64,000 bases of DNA, taken from the NCBI RefSeq assembly GCF_030814835.1, contig NZ_JAUSVS010000002.1, positions 62,001 to 126,000 of the forward strand, in the 5' to 3' direction. The stretch comes from Caulobacter ginsengisoli. Its GTDB lineage: Bacteria; Pseudomonadota; Alphaproteobacteria; Caulobacterales; Caulobacteraceae. The notes below the pieces were generated by a model. It did not search any database. It was not told the DNA's origin and was given only the letters and a program-made list of their open reading frames with translations. The first letter of the stretch is position 1; every line of letters starts with the position of its first letter. This document shows positions 9,569 through 18,775 of this stretch, one piece after another. Made by a program: the position numbers and the translations under genes.

Positions 9569-9585
9569 CTCTGCACAGAGATTTT
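9569..9585 (+). terminator. Weak hairpin with T-run after RTX gene
   Basis: CTCTG-CA-CAGAG followed by ATTTTG starts four bases after the RTX stop codon. The stem is only five base pairs and the loop is very short, so termination is possible but weak. Confidence 0.3.
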
Positions 9586-9686
9586 GACTGTTTGAATTCG
9601 CCGCGGCGCTGCCCCCTACTCCCCCGAGATCCCTGGCGAAGGTCAGGGCCCAAGCGGAGGGTCCTGAAGAGGTGCGGGCAGGGTGG

Positions 9687-9727
9687 CCGGTCCCGCATGG
9701 ATCCTGGCCTTCGCCAGGATGGACCGG
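9687..9727. repeat. GC-rich composite hairpin (intergenic repeat candidate)
   Basis: CCGGTCC (9687-9693) pairs with GGACCGG (9721-9727), and inside it ATCCTGGC (9701-9708) pairs with GCCAGGAT (9713-9720) around a CTTC loop. A degenerate inverted copy of the core, CCCTGGCGAAGGTCAGGG, lies at 9631-9648. This looks like a dispersed palindromic intergenic element, or a transcript-end hairpin, rather than a gene. Confidence 0.5.
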
Positions 9728-9818
9728 GAAGTTGGGGGGCGAGCGTGCCGCCTGATGGAGGGGCTCCCGGCCAAACCGTCAATACTCCTGTGCATCTGCT
9801 CTAACGGCGTTCCCCGAA

Positions 9819-9853
9819 AAAATTGAAGCCTGCGTTTTTCGGCCGTTTTGTTG
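9819..9853 (+). promoter_or_regulatory. Conserved upstream element, copy 2
   Basis: Second copy of the element at 6630-6664, here preceded by extra A residues so that GAAAAA (9816-9821) and TTTTTC (9835-9840) form a 6-bp inverted repeat. The tail GGCCGTTTTGTTG matches AGCCGTTTCGTTG in copy 1. It lies 58 to 92 bases before the ATG of the third FG-GAP/RTX gene. Confidence 0.5.
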
Positions 9854-9910
9854 AGCCCGTGAAAATCTGACGGCAGCTTCCCGAAAACCCGAATTGGGGA
9901 GGGCGGAACC

Positions 9911-12718
9911 ATGCCGTTGCCATCCGATCTGGGGACGCTGTCCCCTGACGCCGGCTATCTCGTCACCGGTGTCGCCGCGTCCGACTATGCCGGCACGTCC
10001 GTGGCGGCGGCCGGGGATGTCAACGGCGACGGTTTCATGGACTTCGTGGTCGGGGCCAGCGGGGCCGACCCGAGCGGGACCTATTCCGGCGCGGTCTATG
10101 TGGTTTTCGGCCGGGGCGGCAGCACGCCGCCGCCCGTCTCGCTCAACGCCCTGGATGGAACCAACGGTTTCCGGCTGACGGGGCCGACGGCCTACGGCCG
10201 GGCCGGCGCCGCCGTGGCGGTCGAGGACGTCAACGACGACGGCCTGGCGGACGTGATCATCGGGGCCACCGGCATCGGGGCGGGGGCCACCTACGTCGTC
10301 TACGGCAAGGCCTCCGGCTGGGCCGCCAGCATGAGCCTGGGCAGCCTGAACGGGACCAACGGCTTTGCCATGACCGGGGCTCAGCTGGGCGACTCCTCCG
10401 GGTTCGGGGTCGAGGGCGTGGGTGATTTCAACGGCGACGGGGTGAACGACTTCCTGATCTCCGCCCCCTTCGCCGATCGCGACGGCGGCGGCGTTTTCAC
10501 CGGGGCGGCCTGGCTGGTGTTCGGCAGCGCCGGCGCCCGGCCGGCCTCGTTCAGCCTGGCCGACCTGGATGGGACCAACGGCTTCGAGATCCACGGGGCG
10601 GGGTCCTCCGCCTTGCTCGGCATCTCGGCAGCCTCGGCCGGCGACTTCAACGGTGACGGCCTGGCCGACATCGTCATCGGCGCCAGCTCCGCCGACGTCG
10701 GCTTCACCAACTCCGGCGCGGCCTATCTGATTTTTGGCAAGGCCTCCGGCTGGAGCGGCAGTTTCGACGTGACCACGCTCAATGGGTCCAACGGCGTGAC
10801 GATCAGCGGCTCCGGTTCCGCCAATGCCGGGGCCAGCGTCACCTCGGCCGGCGATTTCGACGGCGATGGTTTCGACGACATCGTCGTCACCACCGAGGGG
10901 ACGGCGGGCTTCATGCTGGTCCATGGCCAGGCCAGCGGCCTGCCGGCCAACATCGTGCTCAACCCCTATGACCACAGCGTCAACCAGTACCTGACCCAGC
11001 TGGCCCACCCGCCGGGCCTCAATGCCCGGGTCGCTGGCGGCGGCGACATCAACGGCGACGGCTTCGACGACGTGCTGATCAGCGACGCCGGCTACAATTA
11101 CAGCGCCGGGCGGGTCTATGTGATCTACGGAACGCCGGGGCAGAGGGCCGGATTCGTCGGCGCCTCGGCGGTGATCGACGGCCTGGCGGGCGACCAGCTG
11201 GGCTTCAACCTGACGCTGGCCGACCTGGACGGCAACGGCGCCGCCGAACTGGTGCTGAGCGCCAGCCGGCACGGCGCGGACGACGCCGGCGCGGTCTATG
11301 TGCTGTGGGACACCGCCCCAGCCTCGCCGATCATCCTCAGCGGCACGGGGGCGGGCGAGACCCTGAACGGGGATGCCGGCAACGACCAGTTGTCGGGCCT
11401 GGGCGGCGACGACACCCTCAACGGCCTGGCCGGCGCCGACCAGCTGAACGGCGGCGATGGGGCCGACTTCATCTATGGCGGCGACGACGCCGACAGTCTG
11501 GACGGCGGCAACAACGGCGACTGGCTGGACGGTGGCGCGGGGGCTGACGCCATGACCGGGGGCGGCGGCGACGACACCTACCTGGTCGACGACGCCGGCG
11601 ACACCACGGTGGAAGCCGGCGGCCAGGGCAGCGACGTCGTCCATACGACGGTGAACTGGACGCTGGGCGCCAACCTGGAAAATCTGATCCTCGACGGCTC
11701 GGGCGATATCGACGGAACCGGCAACAGCCTGGCCAACGTCATCACCGGCAACGGCGGCCTCAACCAGATCGACGGCGGCGATGGCGACGACCTGATCAAG
11801 GCCGGGGGCGGGATCGACATGGTGTTGGGCGGGCTCGGCGCCGACCAGCTCCTGGGCCAGGATGGCAATGACAGCCTGGACGGCGGCGGGGACAACGACC
11901 GGCTGGACGGGGGCGACGGGGACGATGTCCTGGCCGGCGGCTCGGGCAATGACATCCTGGATGGCGGCATCGGCGCCGACACCATGGATGGCGGCGTCGG
12001 CAACGACCAGCTGAACGGCGGAGCGGACAACGATGCCCTCACCGGTAACGACGGCAATGACGTGCTGACCGGCGGCCTGGGCGCCGACGCGATGACCGGG
12101 GGGCTGGGCGACGATACCTATTATGTCGACGATGCCGGCGACACGACGGTCGAGGTCTCGGGCCAGGGAACGGACCTGGTCCGCGCCACCGTCAACTTCA
12201 CCCTGGCGGCCAATGTCGAGAACCTGATCCAGGACGGCTCGGGCAATATCGACGCCACCGGCAACGGCCTGGCCAACGCCCTCACCGGCAACGGCGGCGC
12301 CAACAGCCTCGACGGCGGGGCCGGCGATGACGTCATCAAGGCGGGCCTGGGCAATGACACGCTGATCGGCGGGACCGGCAATGACATCCTGGTCGGCGGC
12401 GGCGGGCTCGACACCTTCGTGGTCACCCAGGCCTCGATCCGCACCAGCGGGCCGATCGAGGTCGACACCGTCAACGACCTGATCGCCGGCCAGGGCGACC
12501 GGCTGGACCTCTCGGCCATTGACGCCGACAGCGTCACCGCGGGCGACCAGGCCTTCCACCTGGTGGGCGGCTTCACCCACCACGCAGCGGAAATGACCCT
12601 GAGCTTCGCGGCCGGGGTCACCACCCTGCAACTCGATGTCGACGGCGACGGCCGGGCCGACTACCGGATGACGATCAGCGGCAACGTCACCGGCGACAGC
12701 GGAGGCTGGCCGCTCTAG
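9911..12718 (+). CDS. FG-GAP/RTX secreted calcium-binding protein (935 aa)
   Basis: Third full paralogue. Seven FG-GAP motifs lie between residues ~31 and ~440; the seventh ([13 protein letters not shown]) has lost the final Asp of its loop, and the second reads [12 protein letters not shown] repeats start near residue 480 and share long blocks with the gene at 6746 (for example [20 protein letters not shown]). The C-terminal ~90 residues end in GDSGGWPL. A strong GGGGAGGG site precedes the ATG. It converges on the large RTX gene on the other strand with 13 bases between stops. Export by type I secretion and extracellular calcium folding are inferred from the family. Confidence 0.9.
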   Translation: MPLPSDLGTLSPDAGYLVTGVAASDYAGTSVAAAGDVNGDGFMDFVVGASGADPSGTYSGAVYVVFGRGGSTPPPVSLNALDGTNGFRLTGPTAYGRAGAAVAVEDVNDDGLADVIIGATGIGAGATYVVYGKASGWAASMSLGSLNGTNGFAMTGAQLGDSSGFGVEGVGDFNGDGVNDFLISAPFADRDGGGVFTGAAWLVFGSAGARPASFSLADLDGTNGFEIHGAGSSALLGISAASAGDFNGDGLADIVIGASSADVGFTNSGAAYLIFGKASGWSGSFDVTTLNGSNGVTISGSGSANAGASVTSAGDFDGDGFDDIVVTTEGTAGFMLVHGQASGLPANIVLNPYDHSVNQYLTQLAHPPGLNARVAGGGDINGDGFDDVLISDAGYNYSAGRVYVIYGTPGQRAGFVGASAVIDGLAGDQLGFNLTLADLDGNGAAELVLSASRHGADDAGAVYVLWDTAPASPIILSGTGAGETLNGDAGNDQLSGLGGDDTLNGLAGADQLNGGDGADFIYGGDDADSLDGGNNGDWLDGGAGADAMTGGGGDDTYLVDDAGDTTVEAGGQGSDVVHTTVNWTLGANLENLILDGSGDIDGTGNSLANVITGNGGLNQIDGGDGDDLIKAGGGIDMVLGGLGADQLLGQDGNDSLDGGGDNDRLDGGDGDDVLAGGSGNDILDGGIGADTMDGGVGNDQLNGGADNDALTGNDGNDVLTGGLGADAMTGGLGDDTYYVDDAGDTTVEVSGQGTDLVRATVNFTLAANVENLIQDGSGNIDATGNGLANALTGNGGANSLDGGAGDDVIKAGLGNDTLIGGTGNDILVGGGGLDTFVVTQASIRTSGPIEVDTVNDLIAGQGDRLDLSAIDADSVTAGDQAFHLVGGFTHHAAEMTLSFAAGVTTLQLDVDGDGRADYRMTISGNVTGDSGGWPL

Positions 12719-12731
12719 CCGGCGGCGGCGC

Positions 12732-15700
12732 CTACAGCAGGAAGTCGGCGCTGTTCATCGCCAGATTGCCGAGGATCAGAACCTCGAAATCGGCAGCGCC
12801 ATCGCCGTCAGTGTCGCCGTAGACATGCACGCCCAGCCCGTCGAGACTCCAGCGAAGCTCGCCGGCGGTGTGGCTGAATGCGGCCGATCCTATGAAGGCG
12901 AAGTCCTGATTGCCCGCCGTCACGGTGTCGGCGTCGATCTGGTGCAGGTCGATGACGTCGCTGGCGTCCCAGTCGATGATGGTATCCCGGGCCGCGGCGC
13001 CGACGCCTGAATCGCTGGCCAGGGCGAACACGAATGTATCGCCGGTCAGGCCGCCTTCGAGCATGTCGCGGCCGGCTCCGCCTTCCAGGATGTCCTTGCC
13101 GTCGCCGCCATGCAGGCTGTCGTCGCCCGCTTCGCCATAGAGCTTGTCCAGCCCCATGCCGCCCCAGATCTGGTCGTTGCCGCCGCCGCCACGGAGGGTG
13201 TCGTTGCCGGCGTCGCCATCCAGGGTGTCGTTGTAGGCGCCGGTGACGATGACGTTGTTCAGACCGTTGCCTACCGCGGCGAAGCTGGAATTGGCGGCTC
13301 CCTGGGTGAGGTTCTCCACCTGATCGCCCAGGGTGTAGTGGTCGCCCAGCGCCAAGACGGTGTCGATGCCGCCGCCGGCCAGTTCGGCGATGGTGTCGCC
13401 ATCGCTGTCCACAACGTAGATGTCGTTGCCGATTCCACCGCTCATCTGGTCGTCGCCGGCGCCGCCGTCCAGGGTGTCGGCGCCCTCGCCGCCGATCAGG
13501 ACGTCGTTATCCTCGTAGCCGTACAGGCCATCGTTGCCGGTGAGGCCGCTGAGGGTGTCGACGCCCGCGCCGCCGAAAAGAGTGTTGCCCAGGCTGTTGC
13601 CCGTGCCCGCGAAATCTCCGTCGCCCTCGAACGTCAGGATCTCGACCGCGTCGGTCAGGGTGTAGGCGGCGAGCGTGGTTCGCACCGTATCCGTGCCGCC
13701 GGCGGTCAATTCGACGACCTGGTCGCCGGCGTCGTTGACGACATAGATGTCGTTGCCGACGCCGCCTTCCATCTGGTCGGCCGCGGCGCCGCCATCGAGC
13801 AGGTCGGCGCCCGCGCCGCCGATCAGGTGGTCCTGCCCCGCGCCGCCGTTGAGAATGTCGTTGGCGTCGCCGCCGTCGAGCGTATCGCCGCCGTCGCCGC
13901 CGTTCAGCACGTCGGCCCCGGCCAGGCCTGACAGGCCGTCCGCCTGATCGCCGCCGGTCATGATGTTGGCCGAGCTGTTGCCGGTGAAGGTCCCGCCGCC
14001 GGACCCGCCCTGGTAGGTCAGGTTCTCCACCTGGCTGGTCAGGGTGTAGGCCGAGAGCCCGGTGATGACGGTGTCCACGCCCGGACCGCTGTCGCTGACC
14101 ACATCGCCGACGTTGTCGACATAGTAGGTGTCGTTGCCCAGGCCGCCCTTCAGAACGTCGGCGCCGGCCCCGCCGTCGAGGATGTTGTCCTGCTCATTGC
14201 CGGTGATGGTGTTGTTGAGCGCATTGCCCACCACCTTGAGCGCCGAGCCCAGCAGCACGAAGTTCTCCACCCAGGCCGCGGCCGTCAGGATGTCGATCGT
14301 GGTCTTGATCGTGTCCGTGCCGCCGCCGGAGGCTTCGATGACCGTGTCGTAGGCGTTATCGACCAGATAGGTGTCGTCGCCCAGGCCCCCGGCCATCTGG
14401 TCGAAGCCGGCCCCGCCATCCAGGATGTTGTTTCCGGCGTTGCCTTCGAGACTGTTGTTCAGAGCGTTGCCAGTCAGGTTGATGGCCACGGTTCCGACGG
14501 CGCGCAGGGTCTCGATCTCCACCCCGCCCGCCAGCACATAGCTCACCGAGGTGTCGATCCGATCCGCGCCCTGGCCGGCCAGTTCGACGACCACGTCGTT
14601 GGTGCGAGTGACGATATAGACATCGTCGCCCAGGCCCCCCTTCAGGGTGTCGCCGCCGCCGCCGCCATCCAGCCGGTCATCGCCATTGCCGCCGATGATG
14701 GTGTTGGCGGCCGAGGAGCCGGTCCCCTGGAAGTTGCCGATCCCCTCGAAGACCAGGGTCTCGATCCCGGTGGCCAGCTTGTAGACGTTCAGCGTGGTGC
14801 GCACGGTGTCGGCGCCGCCGGTGTCCTGGACGACGTCCCCGGCGTTATCGACATAGTAGAGGTCGTCGCCCAGGCCGCCCTGCAGGATGTCGGCGCCCAA
14901 CCCGCCGTCGAGAATGTTGGCGGCCCCGTTGCCGACGATGGTGTTGGCTCCGGCGTTGCCCGTGCCCCGCAGGGCGCCGTCCAGCAGAATGAGCTTTTCC
15001 AGGTTGTCGGCGAGGGTGAAGTCGACGCTGGCGGAGACAGTGTCCGTCCCCTCGTTGGTCAGTTCCAGGATGACGGCATGGACGTCGTCCACCCTGTAGG
15101 CGTCATTGCCCAGGCCGCCGGCCAGCAGGTCGCGGCCGTGACCGCCGGCCAGGCTGTCGTTGCCCGCGCCGCCGACCAGGTGGTCGGCGCCGGCGTCGCC
15201 GGTCAGGGTGTCGTTGCCGTTCTGGCCCTGCAGGTCGGCCGCCGCGGCGTTGACGTTCGCCGTCACGACATCGACCCCGGCCGTAGTCGCCACGGTCTGC
15301 ACAGTGACATGGGCGGTCGCGGGACCGTCGGGTCCGATGACGGTGTAGTCGAATGAGGCCGTTGGCCCCATCGCCAGGATCACCAGCCGGCCGGCCACCA
15401 GCGACACCTGGGCGTCGACGGCGTTGCTGACGCCCTGGACGGTCGCGCCCTGCTGGACGTCGTCGTTGGCCAGCAGCACGTCGGCCGAAAGCGAGCTGGC
15501 CTGGCCACGGGTCACCTGCAGCATGTCCGCTGTCAGAGTGATCGGATGGACGATCAGCTCCTGCAGGGTGAAGGTCCCGTCGGAGAACCGGAAGGCTTCG
15601 ATATGGGTGAGAGTATCGCTGCCGTCGGGCGCGCCACTGCGGGTGTCGGTGATGGTGACGACCCCGCCGGCCTCGCTGATCGCATAGTCCGACCGGGCCC

Positions 15701-17540
15701 CGGAGAAGACCGCCGTATCGGTCCCGCCCCCGCCATCGATGGCGTCGGCGCCGGCCAGCCCGGTGAACTGGTTGTCGGCTCCGTCGCCGGTCAGAGTGTC
15801 GGCGAAGGCGGAGCCGACCAGGTTTTCGATGCCGGTCAGGGTGTCGCTACCCTCGGCGCCGGTGGCCTGGGCGGCGCCCTGCAGCGCCAGGCTGACGCTG
15901 ACCCCGGCAGTGGCGGTGCGATAGGCGGCGGTGTCGGAGCCCTCGCCGCCGTCGATGGCGTCGTTGCCGGCGCCGCCTTCCAGTTCGTCATCGCCCTGGC
16001 CGCCATGCAGCGCGTCATCGCCCACCAGGCCGCGCAGGCGGTTGGCGCCGCCGTCGCCGGTCAAGCTATCGCCGAAGTCCGAACCGTCCAGACCCTCGAT
16101 GCTGACCAGCTTTTCGTAGCTCTCGCCGATAATCTGATAGTCGCCCTGCAGCATGAGGCTCACATGCACGCCGGCCTCGGCTCCGAAATACTCGGCCACA
16201 TCGAAGCCAGCGCCGCCGTCAATCGAGTCACCGTCGCTCCCGCCCCATAGCGTGTCGTTCCCGCCGCCGCCGCTCAGGGTGTCGTAGCCGGACTGGCCGT
16301 AGAGGACGTTGTCGCCGCCATCGCCAATGAGCGTGTCGTCGTCACTGGTGCCGCTCAGGTTCTCCATGCCGATCAAGGTCAGCATGGCGCCATCGACATA
16401 TTGCGCGGCGCCTTGCAGGTTGAGATCGACGGTCACGCCGTCGAAATGCTGGAAGAAGGCGGCGGTGTCCGAACCCGCGCCCCCGTCGACGACACCGGCA
16501 AAGGCATAGATCAGGTCGTTGCCATCGCCGCCGTTCAGCGTGTCCAGCCCGTATCCGCCGCGCAGGGTGTTGGCGCCGGCGTCCCCGGTCAGCGTGTCGC
16601 CATAGTCCGAACCGGTCAGATTCTCGATCCCGGTGAGGACATCGGAGCCTTCGGCCCCGGTATCCTGGGCCACGCCTTGCAGCAGCAGGCTGACGGTGAC
16701 CCCGGCGGTGGCGTTCGCATAGGAGGCCGTGTCGCTTCCGGCCCCGCCCGAGAGGGTGTCATTGCCCAATCCGCCCTTCAGTGTGTCGTTCCCATCACCC
16801 CCGTTGAGAGTGTCGGTCCCGGCCAGGCCGATCAGCAGGTTGGCGCCGCCGTCACCCGTCAGGGTGTCGTTGAAGCCCGAGCCTTCCAGGTTCTCGATGG
16901 CGATCAGGGTCTCGAGCCCGCCGCCCAGGGTGTTCTGCTGCCCGCCAAGGGTCAGGTTGACGATCACCGCCGCCGTGGCGTCGCTGTAGGTGGCGATGTC
17001 GATCCCGCCGCCGCCGTTGAGGGTGTCGTTGCCCACGCCGCCGACCAGGCGGTCATTGCCGCCCGCGCCGTTCAGCACATCGTTGCCGACCCCGCCGACC
17101 ATCAGATTGTCGCCGCTCGTGCCGGTGAGCGTGTCGTTGAAGCCGGACCCGACGATGTTCTCGATATTGAAGAGGGTGTCCGTGCCGCTGCCGCCCGTGA
17201 CCTGGGCCGTGGTCAGGGCCAGGTTGACGGTGATTCCGCCCGTGGCGTCGAAATAGGTGACGGTATCGATGCCCGTGCCGCCCTCCATGAGGTCGTTGCC
17301 GGCGCCGCCGTTCAGCGTGTCGTCATCCAGGTCGCCCACCAGAAAATCGTTGCCGGCGTCGCCGTTGAGGACGTCCTTGCCGGCATGGCCGTACAAATAG
17401 TCGGTATCGTCGCCGCCATTGAGGATGTCATCGCCGACATAGCCGGTCAGCACATCGACGCCGCCGAGGCCGTTGATGATATCGTCCTGGTTGGTGCCAT
17501 CCAGACCGTCGTCGCCCGACGTGCCATTGATCGTGGCCAT
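12732..17540 (-). CDS. Large RTX calcium-binding protein (1602 aa)
   Basis: Begins at ATG 17540, seven bases after AGGAG, and reads MATINGTSGDDGLDG, so RTX repeats start at once and there is no signal peptide. Residues ~10-650 are repeats alternating with a VTVSLxLQGxAQxTGAEGSDxLTGIENLxGSxxxDTLTGD unit. Residues ~660-770 form a different segment, with a cadherin-like look (LLANDDVQQG, FDYTVIGPDGPATAHVTV). Residues ~800-1500 are RTX blocks of the second type (GLGNDTYYVDNxGDVV). The last ~85 residues (DVIDLHQIDADTVTAGNQDFAFIG) are a serralysin-type secretion domain. No catalytic domain is visible, so it is probably structural or adhesive. It is divergent from the operon at 17750. Confidence 0.9.
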   Translation of the reverse strand: MATINGTSGDDGLDGTNQDDIINGLGGVDVLTGYVGDDILNGGDDTDYLYGHAGKDVLNGDAGNDFLVGDLDDDTLNGGAGNDLMEGGTGIDTVTYFDATGGITVNLALTTAQVTGGSGTDTLFNIENIVGSGFNDTLTGTSGDNLMVGGVGNDVLNGAGGNDRLVGGVGNDTLNGGGGIDIATYSDATAAVIVNLTLGGQQNTLGGGLETLIAIENLEGSGFNDTLTGDGGANLLIGLAGTDTLNGGDGNDTLKGGLGNDTLSGGAGSDTASYANATAGVTVSLLLQGVAQDTGAEGSDVLTGIENLTGSDYGDTLTGDAGANTLRGGYGLDTLNGGDGNDLIYAFAGVVDGGAGSDTAAFFQHFDGVTVDLNLQGAAQYVDGAMLTLIGMENLSGTSDDDTLIGDGGDNVLYGQSGYDTLSGGGGNDTLWGGSDGDSIDGGAGFDVAEYFGAEAGVHVSLMLQGDYQIIGESYEKLVSIEGLDGSDFGDSLTGDGGANRLRGLVGDDALHGGQGDDELEGGAGNDAIDGGEGSDTAAYRTATAGVSVSLALQGAAQATGAEGSDTLTGIENLVGSAFADTLTGDGADNQFTGLAGADAIDGGGGTDTAVFSGARSDYAISEAGGVVTITDTRSGAPDGSDTLTHIEAFRFSDGTFTLQELIVHPITLTADMLQVTRGQASSLSADVLLANDDVQQGATVQGVSNAVDAQVSLVAGRLVILAMGPTASFDYTVIGPDGPATAHVTVQTVATTAGVDVVTANVNAAAADLQGQNGNDTLTGDAGADHLVGGAGNDSLAGGHGRDLLAGGLGNDAYRVDDVHAVILELTNEGTDTVSASVDFTLADNLEKLILLDGALRGTGNAGANTIVGNGAANILDGGLGADILQGGLGDDLYYVDNAGDVVQDTGGADTVRTTLNVYKLATGIETLVFEGIGNFQGTGSSAANTIIGGNGDDRLDGGGGGDTLKGGLGDDVYIVTRTNDVVVELAGQGADRIDTSVSYVLAGGVEIETLRAVGTVAINLTGNALNNSLEGNAGNNILDGGAGFDQMAGGLGDDTYLVDNAYDTVIEASGGGTDTIKTTIDILTAAAWVENFVLLGSALKVVGNALNNTITGNEQDNILDGGAGADVLKGGLGNDTYYVDNVGDVVSDSGPGVDTVITGLSAYTLTSQVENLTYQGGSGGGTFTGNSSANIMTGGDQADGLSGLAGADVLNGGDGGDTLDGGDANDILNGGAGQDHLIGGAGADLLDGGAAADQMEGGVGNDIYVVNDAGDQVVELTAGGTDTVRTTLAAYTLTDAVEILTFEGDGDFAGTGNSLGNTLFGGAGVDTLSGLTGNDGLYGYEDNDVLIGGEGADTLDGGAGDDQMSGGIGNDIYVVDSDGDTIAELAGGGIDTVLALGDHYTLGDQVENLTQGAANSSFAAVGNGLNNVIVTGAYNDTLDGDAGNDTLRGGGGNDQIWGGMGLDKLYGEAGDDSLHGGDGKDILEGGAGRDMLEGGLTGDTFVFALASDSGVGAAARDTIIDWDASDVIDLHQIDADTVTAGNQDFAFIGSAAFSHTAGELRWSLDGLGVHVYGDTDGDGAADFEVLILGNLAMNSADFLL

Positions 17541-17749
17541 CACTCTACTCCTGTCGTACTGGCAAATCCGACAGGACCGCCCCCCAGGCCGCATTCACCA
17601 CAGGCCGACCCCCAAGACAATTGGCGATTAGGGGGCTGGGCCAAATACCGCGAAGTTGTCGCGAACCTATGGCAAGCGACAGGCTGTTTCCCTCCGGCGG
17701 TCGAACAGCTTAGGGTCGGCTCAATAACTCAGACGCCAGGGAGGCGCAC
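17541..17749. other. Divergent intergenic region (RTX gene / MDR operon)
   Basis: Holds the AGGAG site of the RTX gene on the minus strand and GGGAGG before the GTG start at 17750. A run of relatively AT-rich sequence near 17610-17660 is the likely shared promoter area, but I cannot assign -35/-10 boxes with confidence. Confidence 0.4.
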
Positions 17750-18775
17750 GTGTCGGGGACTACCCGCAGCTGGGGGCTGCGGCGCCATGTCGATGGCGCG
17801 CCGTCTCCGGACGATTTCGCCGTCGCCGAGACGCCCCTTCAGGCGGTTGAGGACGGCATGTTCCTGGCTCGGACCATCTGGGCTTCGGTCGATCCGGGCA
17901 TGCGCTCGACCCTGTCGGGCGGCGACAGCTACAGCGCCGCCACCCCGCTGGGCGCGATCATCGACGGCTTTTCGGTCGCTGAGGTCATCGAGAGCCGGCA
18001 TCCGAACTATGCGGTGGGCGATCTGATCGCCACCGGCGGCGGCTGGCGCGAGCATGTGCTGTCCAGTGGCCGGGGCTATTTCCAGAAGATCGTCGACCGC
18101 CGCGTGCCGCTGGGCTGCTGGATCGGGGTGCTGGGGGTGCCGGGCATGACCGCCTGGTTCGGCCTGAACCGCGTCGCCCAGGCCAAGGAGGGCGAGACCC
18201 TGCTGGTGACCTCGGCCGCCGGCCCGGTCGGGGCGACGGCGGGGCAGATCGGCAAGAAGCTGGGCATGCGGGTGGTCGGCGTGGCCGGCGGTCCCAGGAA
18301 ATGCGCCTGGCTGAAGGACGAGGCCGGGTTCGATGCGGTGGTGGACTACAAAGCAGAGAGCGACCTGACGGCGGCCATCCGCGCCGCCTGTCCCGAGGGT
18401 GTCGACGTGCTGTTCGACAATGTCGGCAACGCCATGATCGACCGGGTGCTGCCGATGATGAAACTGCGCGGCCGGGTGGTCGTCTCGGGACAGGTCGCCG
18501 ACTACAACACCCCGGTCGAAGAGCGGCCGGGCCTCAGGCACACCGACGTCTTCATCACCCACCGGGTGCGGATGGAGGGGCTGGTGGTGTTCGACGACAT
18601 CCGCGGCTTCGCCGCCGCCCAGAGCCAGATGGCCGACTGGATCGCCGAGGGCTCGCTGAAGTTCGCCATCGAGACCTTCGACGGGTTCGACAAATTGCCG
18701 GAAGCCTTCTGCGGCCTATTTCGAGGCGAGAACTTCGGCCGCCGCCTGGTCCAACTCTCGCCGGAGCCGGCATGA
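17750..18775 (+). CDS. NADP-dependent MDR-family oxidoreductase
   Basis: A 341-residue medium-chain dehydrogenase/reductase of the zinc-free branch that holds CurA and prostaglandin reductase-like enzymes, which reduce the double bond of enones or enoyl compounds with NADPH. The nucleotide-binding loop is SAAGPVGATAGQIGKKLG (~residues 155-175), and the C-terminal motifs FDNVGN, GRVVVSGQVADYN and GENFGRRLVQL match the family. GTG start at 17750 is supported by GGGAGG. The stop overlaps the ATG of the crotonase gene (ATGA), so the two are translationally coupled. First gene of a five-gene operon; substrate is unknown. Confidence 0.88.
   Translation: MSGTTRSWGLRRHVDGAPSPDDFAVAETPLQAVEDGMFLARTIWASVDPGMRSTLSGGDSYSAATPLGAIIDGFSVAEVIESRHPNYAVGDLIATGGGWREHVLSSGRGYFQKIVDRRVPLGCWIGVLGVPGMTAWFGLNRVAQAKEGETLLVTSAAGPVGATAGQIGKKLGMRVVGVAGGPRKCAWLKDEAGFDAVVDYKAESDLTAAIRAACPEGVDVLFDNVGNAMIDRVLPMMKLRGRVVVSGQVADYNTPVEERPGLRHTDVFITHRVRMEGLVVFDDIRGFAAAQSQMADWIAEGSLKFAIETFDGFDKLPEAFCGLFRGENFGRRLVQLSPEPA

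Larger units (their letters stand above)
9566..9910. other. 345-base gene-free region between two FG-GAP/RTX genes
   Basis: No convincing coding sequence on either strand. It holds, in order, a small CTCTG/CAGAG hairpin followed by ATTTT (9569-9585), a large GC-rich hairpin (9687-9727), the conserved upstream element (9819-9853), and a GGGGAGGG ribosome binding site before the ATG at 9911. Confidence 0.7.

Noticed and set aside
16401..18026. 541-residue open frame running antisense to the large RTX gene and into the MDR gene
   Set aside because: It is a GC-driven antisense frame, with no motif, that crosses two well-supported genes and their promoter region.
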